Shown here: piece after piece, positions 25,528-33,318 of the stretch
Layout of the letters: every line of letters starts with the position of its first letter
Numbering within the stretch: the stretch's first letter is position 1
NCBI GenBank assembly: GCA_902582845.1
Contig: CACHTQ010000001.1
Span: 151,952 to 215,951, forward strand
From: an uncultured Pelagibacteraceae bacterium
Lineage (GTDB): Bacteria; Pseudomonadota; Alphaproteobacteria; Pelagibacterales; Pelagibacteraceae
Length of the DNA stretch: 64,000 bases
Direction: 5' to 3'
Position numbers and translations under genes: made by a program
The notes under the pieces: model-generated
Database searches by the model: none
What the model was told of the DNA's origin: nothing
What the model saw: the letters and a program-made list of their open reading frames with translations, nothing else

Positions 25528-26439
25528 TTTTTTAATTAAATTTGATCTAAAAGTTATATCATCACTCATCCGATCATAATAAAAATTATATTTTTTATCT
25601 TTTAGAATTTTTAAAACCTCGTTGAAAAAATTTCTAAAACAATTATCCTTCTTTAATCTAAGAAATTTTTCATTTTTTTTTGAAATTAATTTTAAATATA
25701 GATTTTCATTATCAGGAGGTGAGAATACTCTATTAATAACACTAGTTTTATTCTTATTGGAAATCTTTATCTGATTTTTATATGTTCCACCAAATTCAAA
25801 AACTCCATTATATTTTCCTTCCTTAAAATTGATTAAGAATTTAATAGAGATAATTAGTCCATCTTTATTTTTTTTGATCTTTATTTGTTTATTTAACATT
25901 GTTTTAAGATCAAATAATCTTGGAATTGAAGAGATGTATGGACCCATATCCATTAAAACACCACCGTGAAATTTTTTTGACATCAAAAGACTTTTTTTAT
26001 CTGGTTTAGGAATAATAAACTTAGAGTCAATTTTTTTAAAATTATCGTACTTATGAAGTTTTATAATTTTTTTCATTTGCAAGTGATAATTAAAGAAAAT
26101 TGATTCAACTAAAAGTTTTTTATTTTTTTTTGAAATATCTATTAATTCTCTCAGTTGATTTTTGTTAGATGTTATTGGTTTATCAACTATTGTGTTATAT
26201 TTATAATCTAATGATCTTTTAGCCCAAAAAAAGTGTTCCGAATTTGGTAAAGAAATATAAACTAAAGATGGTTTACATTTTTTCAAAGCGTATTCATAAG
26301 ATTTAAATTGTTTTTTAATTCCTGGAATTTTTCCCTTGAAAGATTTTGAAGCAATGAATAAAGAATTTTTTTTTTCTTTAAACACACTTAAGACTCTTTT
26401 CCTTACTATATTCGAATAACCTAAAATTAAAATTTTCAA
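25516..26439 (-). CDS. Gfo/Idh/MocA-family oxidoreductase (candidate sugar 3-ketoreductase)
   Basis: A 307-residue protein with an N-terminal Rossmann domain (I-L-I-L-G-Y-S-N-I) and the D-K-P-I-T motif near residue 97, in the position of the family's E-K-P with its catalytic lysine. The chain is Lys-rich, like the neighbours. Gene order places it directly after the 2,3-dehydratase. In antibiotic sugar pathways a Gfo/Idh/MocA enzyme (KijD10 type) reduces the C-3 ketone formed by that dehydratase, so this is its most likely role. That is inferred from context. Confidence 0.75.
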   Translation of the reverse strand: MKILILGYSNIVRKRVLSVFKEKKNSLFIASKSFKGKIPGIKKQFKSYEYALKKCKPSLVYISLPNSEHFFWAKRSLDYKYNTIVDKPITSNKNQLRELIDISKKNKKLLVESIFFNYHLQMKKIIKLHKYDNFKKIDSKFIIPKPDKKSLLMSKKFHGGVLMDMGPYISSIPRLFDLKTMLNKQIKIKKNKDGLIISIKFLINFKEGKYNGVFEFGGTYKNQIKISNKNKTSVINRVFSPPDNENLYLKLISKKNEKFLRLKKDNCFRNFFNEVLKILKDKKYNFYYDRMSDDITFRSNLIKKLSN

Positions 26440-27705
26440 TTATATTGTGTCCTTAAAATTAATGATGCCAAATAGTAGTCTTGCTTCTATATCAATTTTT
26501 TGTTTTTTAACCAAATCAACTATCTGATTGTGAGATAACCAAATATAATTCTCGGGTAATTTAATATCTTTTTTTTTTTCTAATTCACAAGCCATATACC
26601 TGATTTGAGAGTGATAAAATCTTCCTCCTTCATCAGATAGGATATTATCATAAACTTTTTTCACATTCGATTTAATAAAATAATTAGAAATTAAATTTTT
26701 TTGAAAATTTGTTAGATTATTATTTTTTTTGTAACCAATAAATTTTGATGTGTTAACTGAACAAGTGTAGGTACTTGCTTTAGAACCTGGCTTTAGGATA
26801 TGCCTACATAAATAGTGGTTTGTATTTTTAGATTTTTTAATAATAAATCCTGCAAAGGACATTTTTGATCCTTGTATAATTGGTTGATCCCAATCAGATA
26901 CCTCTCTTTTATTAGTTTTCACTCTTATTCCAATGACAGAAAAATAGTTTTTTGATTGATGAAAAATTTTTTTTTTCGATAAATTCCAATTTTTGATTAA
27001 ATTTAAACTTATAATTGTATTTTTAAGAAAGTACTTTTTATTCAAATAATTTTTCCATTTATCTATGGTCTTTTTATTATTTAAAGGAAAATCTTTTTTT
27101 TTCTTTTTTATAAAGGATGAAAAAACAGACAATGTGTCCATATTTATTAAATTTTTCTTCTGTAATAAAGTATTTATTTCCTTTTTAGAGAACCATCTAA
27201 ATCTATCGTCCAAATCTATTTTTTTTGACACATAAGAAACAATATTTGAATTTTTTTTATTAAAATATCGAAAAGCTTGTTCTGTCTGGAGAGAAAAGTT
27301 TTTATTTTTTTTTCTAAAATATTTTAAATAAGGAATATTTTTTCCACCATGTATTCTAGAATAATTACTTCTAGTCGCTTGAACTGTAGGTGAAATTTGT
27401 ATTTTGTTGATATTCCCTGGTTCAACTTTTGCTTGAAGAAGATATTTATTAGTTTTGGTATTTTTTATAACTCCCAAAATACCTATCTCATTTTGAACGA
27501 TTATAGGCTGATCCCAATTTTTCTTTTTGTAAAAATTGGATTGAATTCTAACACCAACAACTTTAAAAAATTTTTTACTTTCATGGTAAATTTCTTTTTT
27601 ATTAAATTTCCATTTTCTTAATTTTAATAGATTTATTTTTTTAACTTTTAAAAAATGTTTTTTTCTTTGATTGTAAAGCCATTTTAATATTGCTTTATTG
27701 CTCAT
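26440..27705 (-). CDS. NDP-hexose 2,3-dehydratase (EvaA/TylX3 type)
   Basis: A 421-residue protein made of two similar halves, each about 200 residues. Both carry a V-G-V-R or I-G-I-R strand followed by W-D-Q-P-I-I and then a K-Y-L-L-Q-A-K-x-E-P-G or H-Y-L-C-R-H-x-L-K-P-G segment, the duplicated Nudix-like arrangement of the NDP-hexose 2,3-dehydratase family. It removes the C-2 hydroxyl of dTDP-4-keto-6-deoxyglucose, the committed step to 2,6-dideoxysugars. It overlaps the methyltransferase gene by four bases. This enzyme is best known from actinomycete antibiotic clusters and is unusual in a streamlined marine genome. Confidence 0.82.
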   Translation of the reverse strand: MSNKAILKWLYNQRKKHFLKVKKINLLKLRKWKFNKKEIYHESKKFFKVVGVRIQSNFYKKKNWDQPIIVQNEIGILGVIKNTKTNKYLLQAKVEPGNINKIQISPTVQATRSNYSRIHGGKNIPYLKYFRKKNKNFSLQTEQAFRYFNKKNSNIVSYVSKKIDLDDRFRWFSKKEINTLLQKKNLINMDTLSVFSSFIKKKKKDFPLNNKKTIDKWKNYLNKKYFLKNTIISLNLIKNWNLSKKKIFHQSKNYFSVIGIRVKTNKREVSDWDQPIIQGSKMSFAGFIIKKSKNTNHYLCRHILKPGSKASTYTCSVNTSKFIGYKKNNNLTNFQKNLISNYFIKSNVKKVYDNILSDEGGRFYHSQIRYMACELEKKKDIKLPENYIWLSHNQIVDLVKKQKIDIEARLLFGIINFKDTI

Positions 27706-28895
27706 TTAGAAAGTGTCGTTACTTTTGGAACATGTGTAATAAATCTTCCACCTCTTCTTAAAAAATTTTTTTCTTTTTTAAAAATTTCTTTTTTAAAATT
27801 CCATGCACCTAAAAAAGCATAGTCAATATTATCATTAATCCCATCTTTTGGAGAAATTATTTTAAGATGAGTTCCTGGTGTATACTTTCCTTGTTTATTT
27901 AATGTTGTATCAGTTACATAATCAATCATCCTAGAATTAATTCTACAATAATTAAAAACCGTAGTAGATTTATAAGTAGCACCATAACTTATAATTTTCT
28001 TATTTCTTTTTTTTAAACTTTCAATTAATTTAAATAATTTTTTTCTTGAAAGTTTGACACGCTTGGAAAATTTATAATAACTTTTAATCTTATCAAGCTT
28101 ATAGGAAAGTTCTTTTTTTAATGCTCTTTTCAATCTTAAACTTTGTTTATATTTTCCCTTTTCTTTACAAATATAGTATCTATTAGAACCACCATGTGTT
28201 GTTAGATGTTCAATATCAAAAAGTCTTAATCCATATTTTTTTATTATATTATTAATTGAAATTGACGAGAAAACATAAACATGTTCATCATAAAATTGAT
28301 CATAACTATTATTTTGAAGGACTTTTAATAAAGATGGATCTTCAATTACAAAAACTCCATCTTGAGATAATATATTATTTATTCCTGTAAATGTTTCCTC
28401 TAAATTGGGTATGTGAGAAATTGTATTAGCTGAAAAAATTAAATCAATTTCACCTTTTTTTTCTTTAATTAATTTTTTAGAGAGTTTTAAATTCCAAAAT
28501 TCATCGTATGTTTTGAACAATTTTTTTGTAATTCTTGCTAAATTTTTGCACGGCTCAACTGCAATAACTGATTTTTTGTTAAAGTTTTTTAAAAAAACAC
28601 CATCATTGCTGCCAATCTCCATAATCTTTTTTGGTTTAAATCTTTTAAATAATTTTTTTGCAATTTGTTTAAAAGCAAGTCTCATAGTTTTTGACTCTGA
28701 CGCTCTATGAGCATATTGATCAGTGTATTGTTTTTTTGGATTAACTGGTTTTTTTATTGATACTAAATAATTTTTTGTGTTGAAACATATTTTCAAATTG
28801 TAAAAAAATTCATTCCTTAGTGTACTCCTTTTAATATCTTTCAAAAAAGAGTTTGCTAAAGGTTGCTGACCTAAATTTAAAAATACTTTATTCAT
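27702..28895 (-). CDS. NDP-sugar C-methyltransferase (TylC3/NovU-like)
   Basis: A 397-residue SAM-dependent C-methyltransferase. It starts L-N-L-G-Q-Q-P-L-A-N-S-F, the family signature, has the SAM motif I-M-E-I-G-S-N-D-G-V-F-L near residue 91, a P-S-L-L segment, the D-E-H-V-Y-V-F-S-S region near 198 and a C-terminal domain with G-A-T-Y-K-S-T and G-A-W-N-F. It would add a methyl group at C-3 of the keto-sugar. Most relatives hold a zinc ion with four N-terminal cysteines; here the first Cys pair is missing, and the upstream sequence in frame shows no cysteine either. Confidence 0.8.
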   Translation of the reverse strand: MNKVFLNLGQQPLANSFLKDIKRSTLRNEFFYNLKICFNTKNYLVSIKKPVNPKKQYTDQYAHRASESKTMRLAFKQIAKKLFKRFKPKKIMEIGSNDGVFLKNFNKKSVIAVEPCKNLARITKKLFKTYDEFWNLKLSKKLIKEKKGEIDLIFSANTISHIPNLEETFTGINNILSQDGVFVIEDPSLLKVLQNNSYDQFYDEHVYVFSSISINNIIKKYGLRLFDIEHLTTHGGSNRYYICKEKGKYKQSLRLKRALKKELSYKLDKIKSYYKFSKRVKLSRKKLFKLIESLKKRNKKIISYGATYKSTTVFNYCRINSRMIDYVTDTTLNKQGKYTPGTHLKIISPKDGINDNIDYAFLGAWNFKKEIFKKEKNFLRRGGRFITHVPKVTTLSK

Positions 28896-28951
28896 TGTGA
28901 TTTTGATTATATATTTATATATATGTAAAAATTAAACTATTCTAAATAAAA

Positions 28952-29659
28952 TTGAAAAAAAATATTAATAAAATTGTCGTGAGTGGGGGTAATGGGAGAT
29001 TTGCAACAGTTTTGAAAAGAACTATTGACTCCAAAAATTACCATTTTCCAAATAAATCACAAATGAATATTCTTAATCCTAGCTCATTAGAGAAATATCT
29101 TAAATTAAAAAAACCTAAATATTTTATTCATGTTGCTGGTTTATCTAGGCCAATGAGTATTCATGATAAAAAGATTTCACAGAGTATTGATATTAATATC
29201 ATCGGGACTTGTAATGTCGTAAAAGTTTGTGAAAAACTAAGTATAAAGTTAATTTATTTTTCTACCGGATATGTTTATCCTGGTATCAAAGGAAATTACA
29301 CTGAAAATGATTCTGTAAAACCAATTAATAAATATGCTATTTCTAAACTCGGTGGGGAATGTGCTGTAAAAATGTATGATAATTCTTTGATCTTAAGAAT
29401 AATTATGTGTGAAAAACCTTTTATACATAAATCAGCTTTTTATGATGTTAAAACAAATTTTATTTTTCAAGATGATGTAGCTAAAATGATACCAAAATTA
29501 TTAAATAAGAAAGGTATAATTAATATTGGTGGTAAAATTCAATCTGTTTATAATTTTGCTAAAAAATATAATAAGAAAATTAAAAAATCTTCTGGAAAGA
29601 AAATATTTCCACCAAATCCTTCCATGAATTTAAAAAAACTTCATAAAATTTTAAATTGA
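28952..29659 (+). CDS. RmlD-like NAD-dependent sugar reductase (candidate 4-ketoreductase)
   Basis: A 235-residue short-chain reductase starting at a TTG codon; there is no earlier ATG. It has the G-G-N-G-R-F nucleotide loop near residue 12, I-Y-F-S-T-G-Y-V-Y-P near 102 and the catalytic Y-A-I-S-K. It is shorter than typical RmlD (about 290), mainly in the C-terminal substrate domain. By position it should do the last step, reduction of the C-4 ketone of the dTDP-sugar. It ends 13 bp before the tRNA-Met gene on the other strand. Confidence 0.75.
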   Translation: MKKNINKIVVSGGNGRFATVLKRTIDSKNYHFPNKSQMNILNPSSLEKYLKLKKPKYFIHVAGLSRPMSIHDKKISQSIDINIIGTCNVVKVCEKLSIKLIYFSTGYVYPGIKGNYTENDSVKPINKYAISKLGGECAVKMYDNSLILRIIMCEKPFIHKSAFYDVKTNFIFQDDVAKMIPKLLNKKGIINIGGKIQSVYNFAKKYNKKIKKSSGKKIFPPNPSMNLKKLHKILN

Positions 29660-29672
29660 ATATATGTTTAGA

Positions 29673-29749
29673 TGGTAGCGGGAAGTGGGATCGAACCACT
29701 GACCTCGGGCTTATGAGTCCCGCGCTCTAACCAACTGAGCTACCCCGCC
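29673..29749 (-). tRNA. tRNA-Met (CAT anticodon)
   Basis: A full 77-nt cloverleaf with encoded CCA. The D-arm GCTCAGTTGGTTAGAGC, T-loop GGTTCGATCC and anticodon loop CTCATAA are clear. The acceptor has G1-U72, unlike the unpaired C1-A72 of the initiator, so I call it elongator tRNA-Met; tRNA-Ile with a lysidine-modified CAT is less likely but not excluded. The anticodon stem has an A-G mismatch next to the loop. It stands alone between surface-sugar genes. Confidence 0.92.
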
Positions 29750-29792
29750 ATGATTTATAAATGCTTTATAACTTTTTTAAATCTTTTTACAA

Positions 29793-30857
29793 TTACAAGA
29801 TATTATAAAATTTACTAATTTTATTAATTAAAAGGTTTAATGTTTTCATCTCTTTTTTAATAGAATATTGTTTCTCGAGTTTTATCCTATCCTTCTTAGT
29901 TTCGATCACCCAATTTTTTTTATAATTTTTAATTTCATGTAATAATTTTTTACCAAATTTATTAATATCACCACTTTCAATTTTCTTAAATATTGGTTCT
30001 TTCCAATATTCTACTCCTCCTCCACCTGTATATCCTATTACCTTGTTTCCGCATAAAGCAGCTTCGATTGGGGGAATACCTAAACCCTCAAGGTTGGAAA
30101 ATGACAAAAAAAATTTTGAACGAGATAAAGACTTGATTAAATAATTCTCACTCACATTGTTCAATGGTACAATTTTCCAATTTTTTGGTAATAAATTTTT
30201 TAAATAAAACAGAAGTAATTGAGAATGATCAGGTAATTTTCTTGGCATATAAGTAATAGTATTAGTTTTTTTTGATATTTTAAGTTTATTACTATTAATA
30301 GAAAAGTTTATTCTTAAAATTTTATTTTTAAACTCAGGAAACATTTCTTTAAAACATTTAATATTATAATCTGAACTGATTAAAATTATTTTAGCATTTT
30401 TATAAGCAGATTTTAATTTTTTAAAATCACTAGTTGAGTTCATGTGAAAAAAACCTTGAATAAAAATTCCATAGTTTATTCCTTTTTTTTTCAAATCTAA
30501 GTCCTCAGGAAAATGAGACCAAATTTCTGGGATTATCAAGAAATCAGTATTTTTATCTAATGAAAATTTTTTCTTTGAACTTATATCTTTATCAAACCAA
30601 TCTAAGCTTGGTGAAAAAAATTTCGAAACCTTCATTTTATTAGGGTTCCATCCTGAGTATTTTTCTTTAAATATATTCAATTTTTTTGATAAAGACGCTT
30701 CCAATTTATATGAAATTTTTTTTTTTAAATGGAGAACGCTTGAAGATACATTCTTTTTTATTTTGTTTAGCTTTAGAGAGTGACTATATATCACTTTTGC
30801 ACCGCCCGAAGCACCTTTCATCTCAGGTAAAAGATAAATGATATTAATTTTTTTCAT
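29793..30857 (-). CDS. GT-B glycosyltransferase (GT1/GT4-like)
   Basis: A 354-residue protein starting I-N-I-I-Y-L-L-P-E-M-K-G-A-S-G-G-A-K, the acceptor-side Gly-rich loop of GT4-type enzymes. The C-terminal half has a F-S-N-L-E-G-L-G-I-P-P-I-E-A-A-L-C-G-N-K-V-I-G-Y segment with the E-x7-E donor motif. The sequence is very Lys-rich and the gene very AT-rich, like the rest of the island. Donor sugar is unknown; the island's own dTDP-deoxysugar is a candidate. Confidence 0.8.
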   Translation of the reverse strand: MKKINIIYLLPEMKGASGGAKVIYSHSLKLNKIKKNVSSSVLHLKKKISYKLEASLSKKLNIFKEKYSGWNPNKMKVSKFFSPSLDWFDKDISSKKKFSLDKNTDFLIIPEIWSHFPEDLDLKKKGINYGIFIQGFFHMNSTSDFKKLKSAYKNAKIILISSDYNIKCFKEMFPEFKNKILRINFSINSNKLKISKKTNTITYMPRKLPDHSQLLLFYLKNLLPKNWKIVPLNNVSENYLIKSLSRSKFFLSFSNLEGLGIPPIEAALCGNKVIGYTGGGGVEYWKEPIFKKIESGDINKFGKKLLHEIKNYKKNWVIETKKDRIKLEKQYSIKKEMKTLNLLINKISKFYNIL

Positions 30858-30884
30858 AAAAAATTATTTTTAATATTAATCCAT

Positions 30885-32609
30885 TCAACATGAAAATTCA
30901 TCTTTAAGATTTTTTTCTATTTGACTAATTACACTATGCCAACTTTTATAATTCGATTGTTTAAAAATTTTCAATGATTTATAAGGATTATATTTATAAT
31001 ATTCATACCATCTCCAATCAGAACTTGCTGAAATAAGACCCCAAGTTTCTTTATTACAAATACAAGCTAAATGTAAAAAAAAGGTGTCTGTAGAAATCAT
31101 TAAGTCTAATTTCTTAATGATCCCAATCATATCAACAAAATTTTCTTTACTAAGATCAATTATATTTGATTTTAAAAAAAACTCTTTATCTCTATCCCAT
31201 ATTTCATTTTGAAAAGAATAAAAGTTCAAATCAAAATTAAGTAAATTTTTAAAATTTTTTAATTCAATAGATCTGTAAGGTTCTCTTGGACCAAAAAAAT
31301 TCCCTGACCACACCAAACCAATATTCTTTTTTTTATTATTTAAAAAAAATTTTGAATAATCTTTTTTATCAGAACTTAAATTTATAAGATCTGAAGAATT
31401 TGAATTATTATCTTTGTAAAAATATTTATTTAAAGAGCCAATTGAAATTTTGTAGTCATATTTATTTTCAAGAATTTCACTTTTTTTATATATGTTTATA
31501 TTATTAAAATTACTTTTAAAAATAGGCAAAAGTTTATCAAAAATTACAAAATCTATTTTTTTAGATGAAGATGATAGATTTATTAAAAATTTTGAAAATT
31601 GAAGTATATCTCCCATACCTTGTTCAGATGTAACTAAAATTGTAGAATCTTTTAAATTTTCTCCTTTCCAAGTTTTGATATTTTGAAATGATGTATCTTT
31701 TACAATAGAGTCCCTTAATTCATAAAATTCCCAACCCTCTTTAAAATTGCCTTCAATCAAATGAAGCATACCCCTTGTAAATTTTAAATCTTTTATATTT
31801 GGATAATTAGTAATAGCCTCTTCGACTGTCTCAATGGCTTTTTTATTATTACCAATAATTGAATAGATTTTTGCTAGCTTAGTATAAGCGGTATAATTTT
31901 TTGTGTCCTCAATAATTGATTTTAAAAGCTCAATAGCATTTTCAATTTTATCTTTAAATAAAAAATAATCAGATTTATTTAACTTAAATTCTATATAATT
32001 TTCATCAATTTGTTCTGCTTTTTTGTAAAATTGCTCTATTTTATCTTTTTCTCCAATTCTTAAATAAATAATCAAAAGGTTATTTATAATTAATTTATCA
32101 TTTTGATCTATTTCTAGAGCTTTTAAGTAATAATTTTTAGCATTATCAATCTGTTGTGCTCCCCAAGAACATTTAGCCATATTATTGAATAGAATTTTTT
32201 TTTCTTTAAAATTTAGATTATCTGCAATTTTATATATCTCTATTGCTTTTTTATAATCTTTGTTCAAATCATGAGCTAAAGCCAAATTAAAGTATGCTAT
32301 AGGATTTTTTTGAACATCAAAATCAATAATTTTCTTTGCATTTTCGATGGCAGATTTAAAATCACCTATTTTCAAGTTTAATTTGAAAAGATTTTTATAA
32401 GGATCAATAAATTTTTTATCTAATTCAATTGACTTTAAAAATTCCGATTTTGCTATTTCAAATTTTTTTCTTTTTAATGAGATAACTCCTTTGATATTTT
32501 TTATAACGTGTTCAATCTTTTTATCTGTATTTTGATCACACAATTCATAGGCTTTATCTAGATTATTCTCATTTAAATAATCAATTATTTTTTTTAAAGT
32601 TTCGGCCAT
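30885..32609 (-). CDS. TPR protein with C-terminal GT9-like glycosyltransferase domain
   Basis: A 574-residue protein. Residues 1 to about 280 are tandem tetratricopeptide repeats of about 34 residues (for example Y-F-N-L-A-L-A-H and A-I-E-I-Y-K). From about 300 follows a GT-B domain with E-Q-G-M-G-D-I-L-Q-F-S-K-F, L-V-W-S-G-N near 434 and a late motif I-S-T-D-T-F-F-L-H-L-A where GT9 enzymes have a D-T-G-P-x-H. No signal peptide. The TPR part probably binds a protein or polymer partner. It could glycosylate a protein or a surface polymer; neither is shown. Confidence 0.78.
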   Translation of the reverse strand: MAETLKKIIDYLNENNLDKAYELCDQNTDKKIEHVIKNIKGVISLKRKKFEIAKSEFLKSIELDKKFIDPYKNLFKLNLKIGDFKSAIENAKKIIDFDVQKNPIAYFNLALAHDLNKDYKKAIEIYKIADNLNFKEKKILFNNMAKCSWGAQQIDNAKNYYLKALEIDQNDKLIINNLLIIYLRIGEKDKIEQFYKKAEQIDENYIEFKLNKSDYFLFKDKIENAIELLKSIIEDTKNYTAYTKLAKIYSIIGNNKKAIETVEEAITNYPNIKDLKFTRGMLHLIEGNFKEGWEFYELRDSIVKDTSFQNIKTWKGENLKDSTILVTSEQGMGDILQFSKFLINLSSSSKKIDFVIFDKLLPIFKSNFNNINIYKKSEILENKYDYKISIGSLNKYFYKDNNSNSSDLINLSSDKKDYSKFFLNNKKKNIGLVWSGNFFGPREPYRSIELKNFKNLLNFDLNFYSFQNEIWDRDKEFFLKSNIIDLSKENFVDMIGIIKKLDLMISTDTFFLHLACICNKETWGLISASSDWRWYEYYKYNPYKSLKIFKQSNYKSWHSVISQIEKNLKDEFSC

Positions 32610-32721
32610 TGAGATTGCATTTAATCTATCCTAAAAATAAATTTATAAATCAGATTATTATCTCTATAAAGCTAATATAATTGATAATTTATCTTGTTTT
32701 TAAATAAAAGTTTATAATTGT

Positions 32722-32934
32722 TTAGGAAAAAACAATAAGTCCAAATAAAATTAATCCAGTTGACGCTGCTGCAGAAAAATAAAATTTTTTTTTAATTTCT
32801 GTCTGTCTATTTAACTTTACTCTGTTCAAAAGTACATTTATGTCTGTGCTTCTATTGGTTGTTGGTGATCTATCAACGGTACTGTATTTTGCAATTAGTT
32901 TTTTTTTTAGAGAGTTAGTTAAAATTTTCATCAA
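32722..32934 (-). CDS. Small single-helix membrane protein with DINVL motif
   Basis: A 70-residue protein: a basic N-terminus, a polar middle with T-D-I-N-V-L-L-N-R-V, a K-K-K stop and one C-terminal hydrophobic helix (about residues 50-69). The same layout and the D-I-N-V-L motif recur in the next upstream gene, so the two are paralogs. I do not recognise the family. The protein probably sits in the inner membrane with its N-terminus in the cytoplasm. Confidence 0.6.
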   Translation of the reverse strand: MMKILTNSLKKKLIAKYSTVDRSPTTNRSTDINVLLNRVKLNRQTEIKKKFYFSAAASTGLILFGLIVFS

Positions 32935-32971
32935 GCGTATAAAACACTATTTTAAGTAATTGGCAAATAAA

Positions 32972-33205
32972 TTATAAAGATAGATAAACTCCAATCGTAC
33001 CTAATAAAAAAATACAGAAAGCAAAAATAGTTATATTTTTTTTAAACTCTTTACTTTGTTGCTCCTCAAGTTTGGATCTTAAGACATTAATATCAACTCT
33101 GCCTGAGTTATTTTTCTTTGGATTTAAAGGCTTTTCAGAGACATCCATATTATTATTTGGGGTCTGGATGTTGCTATTGTTATCTGTAAAGCCTTTAATA
33201 TTCAT
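32972..33205 (-). CDS. Small single-helix membrane protein with DINVL motif (paralog)
   Basis: A 77-residue protein from the ATG at 33205; a longer frame from a TTG at 33256 runs into the repeated operator-like site and is unlikely. It has an Asn-rich start, then V-D-I-N-V-L-R-S-K-L and a C-terminal hydrophobic helix (about residues 56-75) after F-K-K-N. It shares motif and topology with the gene at 32722-32934. It is divergent from the winged-helix regulator, so it is a likely target of that regulator. Function unknown. Confidence 0.6.
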   Translation of the reverse strand: MNIKGFTDNNSNIQTPNNNMDVSEKPLNPKKNNSGRVDINVLRSKLEEQQSKEFKKNITIFAFCIFLLGTIGVYLSL

Positions 33206-33250
33206 ATTTTTATTAAAACATCTTAGAACATTAAGAACAATTTTATAAAA

Positions 33251-33304
33251 GTTCAATTTGGGTCACTATTAAATTGACAACTGTTCAATTTGGGTTTCTA
33301 TTAA
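33251..33304 (+). promoter_or_regulatory. Direct-repeat operator candidate in divergent promoter region
   Basis: Two 22-bp direct repeats (33251-33272 and 33283-33304), each starting GTTCAATTTGGGT and ending CTATTAA, differ at two bases and are spaced 32 bp, about three helical turns. Within them AAATTGA-N7-TCAATTT (33271-33291) is a perfect inverted repeat, and TTGACA (33274-33279) could be a -35 box for the regulator gene. The site is probably bound by the regulator at 33319. Confidence 0.6.
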
Positions 33305-33318
33305 CAAAAAATTAAATT

